This document shows positions 43,112-55,630 of a DNA stretch of 64,000 nucleotides, one piece after another. This stretch comes from Ovis canadensis (lineage: Eukaryota; Chordata; Mammalia; Artiodactyla; Bovidae). Every line of letters starts with the position of its first letter. Position 1 is the first letter of the stretch. A model generated the notes under the pieces. It was not told where the DNA came from and searched no databases. It worked only from the letters and a program-made list of their open reading frames with translations. Location: assembly GCF_042477335.2 (NCBI RefSeq), contig NC_091245.1, positions 223,943,501 through 224,007,500 on the forward strand. The letters run 5' to 3'. The position numbers were made by a program, and so were the translations under genes.

Positions 43112-46052
43112 TCAGTTCAGCTCAGTCATTCAGTTGTGTCTGACTCTTTGCGGCCCCATGAATTGCAGCACGCCAGGCCTCCCTGTCCATCACCAGCTCC
43201 CAGAGTTCACCCAAACTCATGTCCATCAAATCGGTGATGCCATCCAGCCATCGCATCCTCTGTCGTCCCCTTCTCCTCCTGCCGCCAATCCTTCCCAGCA
43301 TCAGAGTCTTTTCCAATGAATCAACTCTTCGCATGAGGTGGCCAAAATATTGCAGTTTCAGATTTAGAATCATTCCTTCCAAAGAACACCCAGGACTGAT
43401 CTCCTTTAGAATGGACTGGTTGGATCTCCTTGCAGTCCAAGGGACTCTCAAGAGTCTTCTCTAACACCACAGTTCAAAAGCATCAATTCTTCGGCGCTCA
43501 GCTTTCTTCACAGTCCAACTTTCACATACATACATGACTATTAGAAAAACCATAGCCTTGGCTAGATGGATCTTTGTTTGCAAAGTAATGTCTCTGCTTT
43601 TGAATATGTTGTCTAGGTTGGTCATAACTTTCCTCCCAAGGACTAAGCGTCTTTTAATTTCATGGCTGCAATCAACATCTGCAGTGATTTTCGAGCCCCC
43701 CAAAATAAGGTCTGAGACTGTTTCAACTGTTTCCCCATCTATTTGCCATGAAGTAGTGGGACCGGATGCCATGATCTTCGTTTTCTGAATGTTGAGCTTT
43801 AAGCCAATTTTTTTCACTCTCCTCTTTCACTTTCAAGAGAATTTTTAGTTCCTCTTAACTTTCTGCCATAAGGGTGGTGTCATGTGCATATCTGAGGTTA
43901 TTGATATTCCTTTCGACAATCTTGATTCCAGCTTGTGTTTCTTCCAGTCCAGCGTTTCTCATGATGTACTCTGCATATGTGTTAAATAAGCAGGGTGACA
44001 ATAAACAGCCTTGACATACTCCTTTTCCTATTTGGAACCAGTCTGTTGTTCCATGTCCAGTTCTAACTGTTGCTTCCTGACCTGCATATACGTTTCTCAA
44101 GAGGCAGGTCAGGTGGTCTGGTATTTTCATCTCTTTCAGAATTTTCCACAGTTTATTGTGATCCACACAGTCAAAGGCTTTGGCATAGTCAATAAAGTAG
44201 AAATAGATGTTTTTCTGGAAACTCTCTTCACTTTTCCATGATCCAACGGATGTTGGTAATTTGATCTCTGGTTCCTCTGCCTTTTCTAAAACCAGCTTGA
44301 ACATCTTGATGTTCATGGTTCACATATTGCTGAAGCCTGACTTGGAGAGTTTTGAGCATTACTTTACTAGCATGTGAGATGAGTGCAATTGTGCGATAGT
44401 TTGAGCATTCTTTGGCATTGCCTTTCTTTGGGATTGGAATGAAAACTGGCCTTTTCCAGTCCTGTGGCCTCTGCTGAATTTTCCAAATTTGCTGGCATAT
44501 TGAGTGCAGCACTTTCACAGCATCATCTTCCATGATTTGAAATAGCTCAACTGGAATTCTATCACCTCCACTAGCTTTGTTTGTAATGATTCTTTCTAAG
44601 GCCCGCTTGACTTCACATTCCAGGATGTCTGGCTCCAGGTGAGTGATGACACCGCTGTGATTATCCAGGTCGTGGAGATCTTTTTTGTACAGTTCCTCTG
44701 TATATTCTTGCCACCTCTTCTTAGTATCTTCTCCTTCTATTAGGTCCGTACCATTTCTGTGCTTTATTGAGCCCATCTTTGCATGAAATATTCCCTTGAT
44801 ATCTCTAGTTTTCTTGAAGAGATCTCTAGTCTTTCCCATTCTGTTGTTTTCTTCTATGTCTTTGCATTGATTGCTGAGAAAGGCTTTCTTATCTCTCCTT
44901 GCTATTCTTTGGACCTCTGCATTCAGATGCTTATATCTTTCCTTTTCTCCTTTGCTATTCGCCTCTCTTCTTTTCATAGCTATTTGTAAGGCCTCTGCAG
45001 ACAGCCATTTTGTTTTTTGCATTTCTTTTCCATGGGGATGGTCTTGATCCCTGTCTCCTGTACAATGTCACGAACCTCATTCTATAGTTCATCAGGCACC
45101 CTGTCTATCAGATCTAGTCCCTTAAGTATATTTCTCACTTCTACTGTATAATCATAAGGAATTTTATTTAGGTCACACCTGAATGGTTTAGTGGTTTTCC
45201 CTACTTTCTTCAATGTGAGTCTGAATTTAGCTATTAGAAGTTCATGATGTCAGCCACAGTTGGCTCCCAGTCTTGTTTTTGCTGACTGTATAGAGCTTCT
45301 CCATCTTTGGCTACAAAGAATATAATCAATCTGATTTCCTTGTTGACCATCTGACGATGTCCATGTGTAGAATCTTCTCTTGTGTTGTTGGAAGAAGGTG
45401 TTTGCTATGACCAGTGTGTTCTCTTGGCAAAACTCTATTTGCCCTTGCCCTGTTTCATTCCGTATTCCAAGGCCAAATTTTTCTGTTGCCCTAGGTGTTT
45501 CTTGACTTCCTACTTTTCCAGTCCTGTCCCCTATAATGAAAAGGACAGCTTTTTTGGGTGTTAGTTCTAAAAGGTCTTGTAGGTCTTCATAGAACTGTTC
45601 CACTTCAGCTTCTTCAGCATTATTTGTTGGGGCATAGACTTGGATTACCCTGATATTGAATGGATTGCCTTGGAAACGAACAGAGATCATTCTATCATTT
45701 TAGAGACTGCATCCAAGTACTGCATTTTGAATTCTTTTGTTGACTATGGTGGCTACTCCATTTCTTCTAAGGGATTCCTGCCCACAGTAGTAGATATAAT
45801 GGTCATTTGAGTTAAATTCACCCATTCCAGTCCATTTTAGTTTGCTGATTCCTAGAATGTAGATGTTCACAGTTCCTATGCAATATTGCTCTTACAGCAT
45901 CGGACCTTGCTTCTACCGGTCACATCCACACCTGGGTATTGTTTTTGCTTTGGCTCCATCCCTTCATTCTTTCTGGAGTTATTTCTCCACTCATCTCCAG
46001 TAGCATATTGGACACCTACTGACCTGGCGAGTTTTTCTTTCAGTATCCTATC
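43112..46052 (-). mobile_element. BovB LINE (RTE clade), near full length, minus strand
   Basis: About 2.94 kb. The minus strand runs from 'gataggatactgaaag' (46052) through endonuclease (about 45800-45240), RT (about 45022-43855), C-terminal tail (to about 43122) and the 3' terminus near 43112. It is 5'-truncated relative to the copy at 13172-16695 by about 650 bp. It lies in inverted orientation to the BovB at 36079-39112. Confidence 0.93.
43122..45690 (-). pseudogene. BovB EN-RT ORF remnant, inactivated
   Basis: The longest open BovB piece in the window is here: minus 45022-44228 (264 codons), covering the linker and N-terminal RT (…GTRDQITNIRWIMEK). It is followed by 44316-43855 and 43817-43461. 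The endonuclease piece 45690-45250 has GDRT at 45531-45520 where GDWN is expected, so the tryptophan and asparagine positions are lost. The RT box reads YAHD (43890-43879) instead of YADD. Frameshifts separate the pieces. Non-functional. Confidence 0.9.
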
Positions 46053-47807
46053 ATAAATACTGTAGGCTGATGGAAATCCTTGATTGTTATTGTCTGTTTA
46101 CAGCTCAGTAAAGGATTAGATTAGTGATCAAAGGGCACATATTTTGATGCTGACATTGAAAGACAAATATCCAAAGAGTTTACACGTTGATGATGTGATA
46201 TCCTTCAGTTAAGAGACTGACATGTTGAAACATGATAATAGTGTATGACAATTTGAAGTGCAGGGTACTGAATGTATTAAGTGCAAGGGCTCAGGGCGTT
46301 TTAAGCCATTTATGTTAACTGGTGTGTCAAGATGTCATGTCTTGTCAAAGAGGTTGGAAAAAAGAATCAATCCTGTAGTAAATTAAGATAGTTTTTATTT
46401 TTTATCAGTATTTCTAACCCAGTGGTTTGATATTTCATGATTTTTATAAACTCATGATAAATTTATTCTGAATATGTTATAAACATTGTAAACTTTTATA
46501 ATTATGTTAAAACATATATTTTTAACTTTCAAAATTTTCCAGAAAATGTTTTACATAAACTACTGAGTGGTTTTGGAAGGCAAAACCAGAAAGATGAAAG
46601 CTATTTTCCTTGAAGTTATGTTTAAATAAACACAAACATGAACTTCAACACATTTACTATTTTCAGTCCATTATTCATTTGTAAACTAGTAAATGCAGAA
46701 AGTCATAGACTATTTCAGAGGGTAAGTTTTATATCCCATTTAAAAAGAATAATGTGGCTACCAAATACACTGCTTCCAATTTTGGTGCTTTCTCCAAATA
46801 CACTGCTTTGATACCTTCTTCAGAAAGCAATTATGATCTACTGCTTGGATTTTTAATTTTTTCAGCATGTATGTATATCTAGAGCTTTAACCATAAACTC
46901 ATGCGGTGGTTCATCCTGAGACCATTCTTAAAATTTGAAGAAAATAAAGATACACACTTAATACACTGAGATATCACTTACATGCCATATCAAAACAAGT
47001 GTTTATTTAATGTCACCACATGTACTATATCAAACACATTTACTCAAATCATACTACCTCTGGGCCCCTGTGTATATCCACACAATGATTTACTCTAGTG
47101 TATTCCTTTTCTTAATTACTATTATCACTATTCATCTAATTAATGTGTGCATCAAGGGACAGTTTGCATAAAGACTCATTTAGTTAATCATTTGCCCTCA
47201 AGTCAATCTTAAAATAACGGGAAAGCTAAATCTCACTATTGGAATTAAAATGATACATAAAAAGATGTATAAAATACATATTAAGAGTTATAAATGTTAA
47301 TTCAATTTTTGAATAAATGACTGTATCCTAGTTTCTTACCTCAAAGAACATAATGGAGAATGGAGGAAGGCTAAATGTATCAGAATTAAATAGGATTCTC
47401 CTTTATCTATAAATTTATAATGAGGATAGTATAGATTAGAAAATAATTTCATACAAATATAGAATTTAGCAGGCAAAATTGAGAAGATTCTTGAATTCAC
47501 GCAGTTAAATGTTATTTTCAGAAGGTTCACACACATACACTTACATATTCAGTCATTCACATACATGCATAAAGCAGGATTTTGCTTCTATTCCCTTCCA
47601 TGCACAGCATGGAAGAAAACTAAACTATTTTCTGTTTGACAGAGATGTGGTGAAGATTAAACACACACATACACAGTCATACACACAAGTATTCAACTCA
47701 GTGCAGGAAAAAAAGAAAAGTACTTTTCTATTCATCTAAATTAATGGAAAAAATTGCAATCTAAATACTGAAGACAATAGTTGGCAACTAGAAAGTTTTA
47801 TGTATGA
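46053..47807. other. No recognisable feature except short AC repeats
   Basis: AT-rich single-copy-looking DNA. Short AC-rich tracts lie near 47527-47560 and 47660-47692. No gene is supported. Confidence 0.5.
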
Positions 47808-48340
47808 TCCTTTACTATTTTTTATTAATTTTATTGAAATATGGCTCAGACAGTAAAGTGTCTACCCACAATGCAGGAGACCCAGGTTTGATCCCTGGGT
47901 CGGGAAGATCCTCTGAAGAAGGAGATGGCAACCCACTCCGGCACTCTTGCCTGGAAAATCCCATGGACGGAGAAGCCTGGAAGGCTGTAGTCCATGGGGT
48001 CGCAAAGAGTCGGACATGACTGAGCGACTTCACTTTCACTTTTCATAGTTGCTTTACAATGTTGTGTTCATTTCTGCTATACAGCAAAGCAAATCCGCTA
48101 TATGTTTCATATATCCCCTCATTTTTGGATTTTCTTCTCATTTAGGTAACCATGGAAGGTTGCATAGGATTCCTTGAATTATATAGTAGGTTCATTAGTT
48201 ATCTATTTTATACATAATATTAGCAGTGTATATAGATAATCCCAATCTCCTAATTCACCCCACCCTTCTCTTCCCCCTTTGGTATCCATATATTTATTCT
48301 CTATTTCTATGTCTATGTCTCTATTTTTGCACTGCAACTG
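47808..48340 (-). mobile_element. L1 3' UTR fragment, antisense, SINE-interrupted
   Basis: 'attttattgaaatatg' (47828-47843) and, after the SINE, 'tagttgctttacaatgttgt' (48047 onward), 'tttctgctatacagcaaag' and 'cccaatctcctaattcaccc' follow the antisense L1 3' UTR. The SINE is inserted between them. Confidence 0.8.
47842..48042 (+). mobile_element. Bov-A2-type SINE nested in L1
   Basis: 'tggctcagacagtaaagtg' head, 'gggtcgggaagatcctctg', and 3' end 'gactgagcgacttcactttc'. The extreme head is trimmed. Low divergence. Confidence 0.94.
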
Positions 48341-48904
48341 TTGTTCTCTGTTCATGCTATATATCAGGATCTATTCAAGGAACTTTATAAAAATACTGAT
48401 GCCAAGACTTTACAGCAGAGATTTTGATGCACTGTTCCTGGGTTTAGGTCTTTATTAGAATAGAGAGAACTGGTGTCTTAAGCCATTCCTGGAGATAGGA
48501 AATATTTTTAATATCACATGCAGTAAGAAACATGTAAGAAGAATCAGTACTAGTATCTGCTAAGCTGCCAAGTATGTGGTACTGAACTATGATGGACCTG
48601 TTCTCTTTGAGCCTGACCATCCTATGTGCAAAATGAATAGTTTGAATTAAATGATGTTTAACACAGATTATGTAGAATTCCAGTTCTAAAATTTCTGATG
48701 TTGTCATCACATATACATATATTTACAGAATTTGATAGGAACACAGTAACAAATAAAATTGCAGACAACTTGTAATTTGATAGCAGTTGTAGAAATGGTT
48801 TGTTTATTGGAAAAACCTTGCTCTGAAAGATATTTACTTTCAGTACATTACTTTTATAGACTAGAATTATGATGAAATAAAAAAATTATATTTGGCATCG
48901 TAAA
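48341..48904. other. No recognisable feature
   Basis: AT-rich; nothing supported. Confidence 0.5.
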
Positions 48905-49080
48905 ACTGGTTTAAATTTCAGCTGCGCTCTGTACATCTTGTACAGCCTTGTACATGTGGTTTGACCTCATTAAATTCTGATGTCTTCATCTTTAAAGTGG
49001 TGGTGGGTAGGATAATACATGACATAATTATTCAGAGAGCTGTTATGAAAATAGCACTGCATGTTTAAAGTTCTTTTATT
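48905..49080 (+). mobile_element. MIR SINE (probable)
   Basis: MIR word order over 170 bp: 'aaatttcagctgcgctctg', 'gtggtttgacctc', 'tgatgtcttcatctttaaag', 'gataatacatgacataatta', then 'gagctgttatgaaaatagc'. Confidence 0.6.
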
Positions 49081-49591
49081 AAAAAAAATAGTTATCTTTT
49101 TAATAATTAAGAGAGTTTTACAAGATGGGAGATTAAAAAATAAGAATTTATAAATTTGTAGACAGGTTATCTGAAAAATGATTTTTAGTGAATGCAGCTT
49201 TGGGTTTTCAAGGAAATCTTAATCTAGTAACCCTAGAAAAGAATTTAAGATTAAATAAAATATACTTCACCTATGATTTAGTTTGGGGGATGCTTTTATT
49301 GTCTCTGGATTTATTTTATCTCAGTGGACATCAGATGTTGGATCAGTGTATCTCAGAGTGAAGCAAAAATAAGACCCTCAAGGAGCTGCAAATATGTTAC
49401 CTTGATGATTGATGAGTATGAAAACAAGATGATTTTCTGGATGTTTGAGTATGTTTGTTTGTAAGATCTTTTGGTCCAGCCACGCCACAGTGCATCTGGG
49501 AAACATTACACAAAGTGAGTTACAATGGTAACAATAATAAGTTCATTCATTTATTTGTTCTTTGAGCAATTATTAATCAGACAACTAATGT
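49081..49591. other. No recognisable feature
   Basis: AT-rich; nothing supported. Confidence 0.5.
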
Positions 49592-49730
49592 CAGGAAGAT
49601 CTCCTAGAGGAGGACATTGTAATCCACTCCAGTATTCTTGCCTAGAGAATCCCATGGACAGAGGAGCCTACAGTCCATGGGGTCACACAGAATCAGACAG
49701 CACTGAAGCAACTTAGCACATACACACACA
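49592..49730 (+). mobile_element. Bov-A SINE, headless
   Basis: 'aggaagatctcctagagg' through 'ccactccagtattcttgcct' to 'cagcactgaagcaacttagc', with a CA-rich tail. The tRNA head is missing and a 10-bp deletion removes 'ggcaggc'. Confidence 0.9.
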
Positions 49731-50614
49731 TATACATTAGGAATCAAACATTAACAAGCACCCTGATCTCATAGTTTTCACTGTATAGGAGGAGCTAGAC
49801 ATTATCATGATATCATTCAAATAACTTGCCAATTTTAAATGTTACAAAGTGCTATATAGTAAAGTGCTTGAGAGCATGTAATTGAGGACATTTATAAAGA
49901 AGAGATAGTGTAACTAGGTTCTGAAAATGAGTAGCAGCAATTATTTGGATGTATGAGAGAGCATCCTTTGCAGAGGTATCCCTACCAGGCTTCAGGTGGC
50001 TTCTGCCTTCAGACCACACAGCTCCTTTTCCTTGCTAATGTTTTGCTAACTTATCTGGCTTGTGTTCAATGGCAGAGTGTCTGATGCCTCTCTAGGATCC
50101 AGTTCCCTTTCAGTTTACTTTATCTCAACCCAAGGGAATAACTCTTTTTAATGGAATGGTGTAATATTTTCTGGGAGAGCTCCAGGATTTTGCTCTTCCT
50201 TTTCTCATATACCTTAAGTTTATATCCTGAATTTTCCAGGTTTTTCAAAGTGAACACAAAATCCAAAAAGAATTCACATTTTGCCCTCTTTCTGCATTTC
50301 CAATTCCTCATTTAGGCAGTATGCATCTTTGCTTGAAAGGTGGGAAGGGTAGTAGGCCAATACCTGTTAAAAGAAACAAATGAATATATCAGAAACCTAT
50401 TCTGCTAAATAGCTTGAAATTCTTTTTGGACATTTGAGTGAATATGTAAAATATGCAATTAAACATGTAAATAAAGAGGTCAGGTAAAGGCTTAGGTTTA
50501 TTTTAGAAATTTGTGTTGATATTGATGTTACCTATTTTTGTCCATATACAAACACAGACATTTGTATTGATACTGATGTTATATATTGTTGTTGAAATAT
50601 GTATGTCTATGTAT
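49731..50614. other. No recognisable feature
   Basis: No repeat or gene is supported. The open minus frame 50311-50120 is Lys-rich and without motifs. Confidence 0.5.
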
Positions 50615-50822
50615 TTGTTGTTGCTGTTGTTGTTTAGCCTCTAAGTCATGCCTGTCTCTTTTGCAAGTCAGTGGACTGTAGCGCACCAGGCTCCATGGAA
50701 TTCTCCAGGCAAGAATATTAGAGTGGGTTTCTATTCCCTTCTCCAGGTGATCTTCCCAGATTAGGGGTTGAACCTGCGTCTCCTACATTGGCAGATGGAT
50801 TCTTTACCAGTGAGTTCCCAGG
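50615..50822 (-). mobile_element. Bov-tA-type SINE
   Basis: (gttgtt) 3' edge, core 'ccaggcaagaatattagag', head remnant 'accagtgagttcccagggg'. Confidence 0.9.
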
Positions 50823-51469
50823 GGTCTGTTTTTTTAACTAGCACAGAAATAACTCTGACCTTGTAATGAGTAATAAATACTATAGCATATGTGGTTAGAA
50901 AGACTAATCTAAAATTAGAAGACCACTCAGTGTTCAAAATGAATAAAGAATATTTTGGATTATAGCTGTTGAACATGACAACCAACATAATGAATACTCA
51001 TTCTCCTGCTCTAGGTAAGAATTAATCATTAATCATATGATTGACCTACTATTATCAAATTTTCAGTACAAAGTTTATAATTACTGCCTTAAGTCATTTC
51101 TGATACTACTGTGTGTGTATCTCCAAAGCCCTTTCCATAAGATGTGTAGTTCTCAGGAGCCTTGGTATTTTGAGGATCTCACCATTTCATTCTTGCCCAC
51201 ATCACATGGATCATGCCTCCTAGCCAAGCATTCTGGTGCGCCCCTCTTATGATATCCCTTAGGAAATGATCAGGAGACATTTTTTATATTCAAATTATTT
51301 AAATATTTTCAGCATAAGATGATAAACTATACACAAACTAAGGCTAAGCTTGGGTGCAGTTAGTTTATTTATTGAGAGAAGTAGTCTCCTGGCAGAAAGT
51401 TTAGGGAAAGGGAATATAATGTAGAGGAAAAGTAAAATCTAATATGTAAAGAAACACACTACATGTGTG
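50823..51469. other. No recognisable feature
   Basis: AT-rich; nothing supported. Confidence 0.5.
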
Positions 51470-51664
51470 AATTGCTTCATTCAGGTCTGACTTTTTGCAG
51501 CCCTATTTGACTGTAGCCTGCCAAGGGATTCTCCAGGCAAGAATACTGGAGTGGGTTGCTGTGTCCTCCTCCAGGGGATTTTCCTGACCCAGGGATCACC
51601 CCACATCTCTTGTCTCCTTCAATGGCAGGTGGGTTTTTTTCCAGTAGTACCACTTGGGAAACCT
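51470..51664 (-). mobile_element. Bov-tA-type SINE
   Basis: Antisense copy, core 'ccaggcaagaatactggag', head 'taccacttgggaaacc'. A small deletion removes the 'gctcctctgtccat' segment. Confidence 0.9.
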
Positions 51665-51934
51665 CAAATACACTATACACAAACACATGTACACATGAAT
51701 GGAATTGAAAATTGAGAAAAGCTGAACACTAATTTATTTAATAGAATTTTAATTTATAGAATGTTTAACCTAGAAGTGTATTTTGCTTTCCAGAGAAGAA
51801 AGTTACTAATACACCCTCTGTTTCTGGATACTAGGTCTCTAGTTTCAGTTCTGCCAGTTAACTCTAAGTCCTTGCTGTATCACTCAACAACTCTGGGACT
51901 CTTATTTTTTATTAACTGTATTACTGGTTTCTAT

Positions 51935-52115
51935 CACTGGTTGAACAACAGAATCACTGAGGAATTTATATTTTTAAAGCCCAAATTGATTTTTTTTAGG
52001 CCCAAAATAAGATCTACTGGATTAAATAGTGCCTACTAAACTATTATTTTTATTTTGAATTTTCAAGGTATTTGAAATGAGCAGTCCATTTTGAGAATTG
52101 CTATACTAGATTATT
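51935..52115 (+). mobile_element. MER5-like hAT-Charlie DNA transposon remnant (probable)
   Basis: The word order resembles MER5: 'cagaatcactgaggaattta', 'aagcccaaattga', 'gatctactggatt', 'gaattttcaaggtatt', and the terminal 'cattttgagaattgctat'. Strongly diverged. Confidence 0.5.
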
Positions 52116-52667
52116 ACTACTAACACTTCTGTTCTCAGCAACCTAAGAGTTGGTACCTTGGCTAGAAATAAGAAATAAACATCACTAGAATGTTAAAATT
52201 ATATGTTTCAAATGAAAAATAGTCAGAAAGTTGAATGTTTATACATACAACCTGATTTAGATGCGATTCTTCTAGGGCCTAAAGAGTAAGTTGAGAGCTA
52301 CATGTATATACAATGACTATCAACTTTCAGCCAATAAGATTTGACACTCTCAAGGTATTACACTTCTACAATTTTGCTTTATTAATTTGACATTAATTCA
52401 AAGTACATAAATTAAATAATTTATTTAAAATATTTTACATTTGAAGAAGTGAATATGCTGATTTGACCAGCCAATCCTATTCATCAAAACTTTTAAGATT
52501 ACTTGCTTTGTTTTGAATCCATTTATTTGTAATTACATATATAAAAATAATTTAAACACCATAATTAATCTAACCTAGAGCATAGTCCCCATATCTACAC
52601 CTATTTCCACCCAAATCCGTTAAAATGGAGTTAGTTTTACATCTTGTCACTGTATTCTATTTACTCT
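52116..52667. other. No recognisable feature
   Basis: AT-rich; nothing supported up to the L1 target-site duplication. Confidence 0.5.
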
Positions 52668-53418
52668 AAAATCTCCCTGAATAATCGGCTCCAGTTTCAT
52701 CCACCTCATTAGAACTGATTCAAATGTATTCTTTTTAATGGCTGAGTAATACTCCATTGTGTATATGTACCACAGCTTTCTTATCCATTTGTCTGCTGAT
52801 GGACATCTAGGTTGCTTCCATGTCCTGGCTATTATAAACAGTGCTACAATGAACATTGGGGTACACGTGTCTCTTTCAATTCTGGTTTCCTCGGTGTGTA
52901 TGCCCAGCAGTGGGATTGCTGGGTCATAAGGCAGTTCTATTTGCAGGAGCCAATTATATAGAGTGAAGTAAGCCAGAAAGAAAAACACCAATACAGTATA
53001 CTAACACATATATATGAAATTTAGAAAGATGGTAATGATAACCCTGTCTCTTTTGCGAGACAGCAAAAGAGACACAGATGTAAAGAACAGACTTTTGGAC
53101 TCTGTGGGAGAGGGAGAGGGTGGGATGATTTGGGAGAATGGCATTGAAACATGTATACTATCATGTAAGAAACAAATTGCTAGTCTAGGTTCAATACAGG
53201 ATACAGGATGCTTGGGGCTGGTGCACTGGGATGACCCAGAGAGATGATATGGGGAGGGAGGTGGGAGGGGGATTCAGGGTTGGGAACTCATGTACACCTG
53301 TGGTGGATTCATGTCAATGTATGGCAAAACCAATACAGTATTGTAAAGTTAAAAAAAAAAGTCAATAAAGCAGAAGAATATAATATAATTTAAAAAATTA
53401 AAAAAAAATTTCCCTGAA
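52668..53418 (+). mobile_element. Ruminant L1 insertion with 5' inversion and target-site duplication
   Basis: A single insertion of about 720 bp (52682-53404) flanked by 14-bp duplications that differ at one base (aaaatctccctgaa, 52668-52681; aaaatttccctgaa, 53405-53418). The 3' part (about 52946-53348) is sense L1_BT-like 3' UTR with an A-rich tail. The 5' part (about 52682-52945) is the end of ORF2 in reverse orientation, readable on the minus strand as YDPAIPLLGI, TCTPMFIVALFIIA and WYIYTMEYYSAIKKN. Inner boundaries fall at nearly the same L1 position, the signature of twin priming. Confidence 0.93.
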
Positions 53419-53861
53419 AACTCTGATGAATTAGAATATACATAGTGAATCCTCCTGCTTCCCTTTGCAGCCAAATAGGAAATATAATATTTTGCTCTAC
53501 TGTAGAACACAATTTTATATCCTGTATCTTGAAGGATATGAACCTTTAAGCAGTTATGGACAGACATCACATATTAGTGTATGTATAGCAAAGTGTATAT
53601 TGAACGAGCAATTTGCTTTCCTCTGTGGATAGCAGGCTAGCTATCTAGTCTACGAGTCTAGTCTGGTATCCAAATTTCCCTTGCACTCACACAAGCAAAT
53701 AGATTGCCTGTACGGTACTTGAAAAGGTTGCTGCAGCTCATTGAGGTGCTCAATATTATGGGAGAACCTACACATAAAGCTCTCATAAATGAAACGGAAG
53801 CAAGACATATTTTACTCTATTTAGCATTTAGGCAGCATTTTGTTAAAGTACATTTTTATTA
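53419..53861. other. No recognisable feature
   Basis: Nothing supported. Confidence 0.5.
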
Positions 53862-54015
53862 GAGACTCCTCACAACAATCTTATGAGCGTCATCTAGTGG
53901 TGTTACACTCACCTAGAAATGGATAAATTAAGGGCCACAGGAGCCAGGCATTGTTCAAGGTCATGTGGCAGCCAGGCAGTGGAGGAAGCCCAAATTACCA
54001 CTCTGAGACCTGGCG
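53862..54015 (+). mobile_element. MIR SINE (3' portion)
   Basis: 'actcctcacaacaatcttat', 'gaaatggataaattaaggg', 'gttcaaggtcatgtggcagc' and 'caggcagtggaggaagccca' match MIR order well. Confidence 0.75.
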
Positions 54016-54280
54016 TTTCCTTCATGTTATTTTTCTTCCATGAGTCACACTCCCCATTTTTTCCACAGAGGAGACATTTCTCCGTGAAATCAGATATATA
54101 GTATTTATACATAAGGTTGGTAATTTACAGATAACTTTTAAAAAGGCAAATGATGGCAAACTGTCACAGTTATCATTCATGAGGGTACCACTTGTTCTTC
54201 GTTCATGGTGATTCTTCTAATCATATAAGAGTTTATCATATGTTTTAAGGTAATAGGTTTTATATATTTATAAATTTTAT
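54016..54280. other. No recognisable feature
   Basis: Nothing supported. Confidence 0.5.
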
Positions 54281-54643
54281 GGTGTTGGAGAAGACTCTTG
54301 AGAGTCCCTTAGACTGCAAAGAGATCCAACCAGTCCATTCTGAAGGAGATCAGTCCTGGGATTTCTTTGGAAGGAATGATGCTAAAGTTGAAACTCCAGT
54401 ACTTTGGCGACCTCATGTGAAGAGTTGACTCATTGGAAAAGACTCTGATGCTGGGAGGGATTGGGGGCAGGAGGAGAAGGGGACAACAGAGGATGAGATG
54501 GCTAGATGGCATCACTGACTCAATGGATGTGAGTCTGAGTGAACTCCGGGAGATGGTGATGGACAGGGAGGCCTGGCGTGCTGCGATTCATGGGGTCACA
54601 AAGAGTCGGACACAACTGAGCGACTGAACTGAACTGACTGAGA
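54281..54643 (+). mobile_element. BovB LINE, 5'-truncated 3' fragment
   Basis: About 360 bp in sense orientation from 'ggtgttggagaagactcttg' to the terminal 'gactgaactgaactgactga'. It encodes the C-terminal tail block (minus stop near 54419). The multiple ACTGA terminal units of BovB are visible. Confidence 0.95.
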
Positions 54644-55392
54644 GTATCTGCTTCCATTGGGGGAAACAGTAAACAAGATTCCAAGATGGAAACTGATCAT
54701 GCAAGTGAGAAAACAAACAAACAATATTGGAGGCAGACTGATGGAAAAGAACCATTGTTAAATACCGGAGTAGCATATTTTCCTAGGGTTTAACAAGGCC
54801 TGATATGCCTCAGTGACCCACTAGTGATTCTGAAGGATTGATGCAGCATGCAGATAAATTTCATTCTTGCAGTGAAAACTCCAAGAAAGCTTGTTAGTTT
54901 TATTCAGTGCTGTAAGAAGCATGACCACAATAATGCCACTTGTGAATGGTTATCTCTAAGTTGATCCGAACAAATGTCTCTTTTAACTTGTGATAATCCT
55001 TGTATATCTGCCTTAGGAGACAGAGCTTGAAATTATTTTTTCTTAGTATAAATGCTTTCTACTTTTGAATTCATTTCTTAAAATAGGTATTATTCTTTGG
55101 CCTAATTTCATTCATTATTATATAAGATATGACCTAGAGCAGGGAGAATGTGAAAATACTAGTCCTCATGGAATTAATTATTATTCTTGATACTCATTCA
55201 AAGATTTTTATTATTGGGATGCTTCTTTTCTATGCTCAATTGTGCTTTTTATTAAATTTCCTTTCTGCCCTCTCTGCTTTCACTTTGTTAATTCCTAACT
55301 CTTTCTGCAAAGTTTGAAATACATAGAAATTACACTATATAGTTTTAAGCAATAAGGATGTGCCGAAAATAGACTAGACTTGGTTCTCCAAA
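54644..55392. other. No recognisable feature
   Basis: Nothing supported. Confidence 0.5.
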
Positions 55393-55630
55393 GAAGGGTT
55401 TTTCAACCTCAGCACAAGAGGCATTTGGGGCCTAATACTTCATTGTTCTGAGAGAGGCTTACCTGCACATTGTGATTTATTTAGCAGCATTCCTGACCTC
55501 TACTCACTAGATTCCAGGAGCATTACCTCTCTCCTTCCCCAGGTCATGGTAATCAGAGTTATCTTCAGAAATTAACAAGTGTCCCCAAGAGGAGAAAGAT
55601 AAAGTTTCCCCCATTGGGAACCTCTTTCCC
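55393..55630. mobile_element. Non-autonomous hAT-like DNA transposon (MER-type) remnant
   Basis: 'agggtttttcaacctcagca', 'gaggcatttggggcc', 'gtgatttatttagcagcatt', 'cctgacctctactcactaga', 'aagtgtccccaagagg', and the terminal 'ccattgggaacctctt' follow a well-known mammalian MER element whose exact name I will not assert. The ends are roughly inverted repeats (…ttcaacct / …gggaacc…). Confidence 0.6.
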
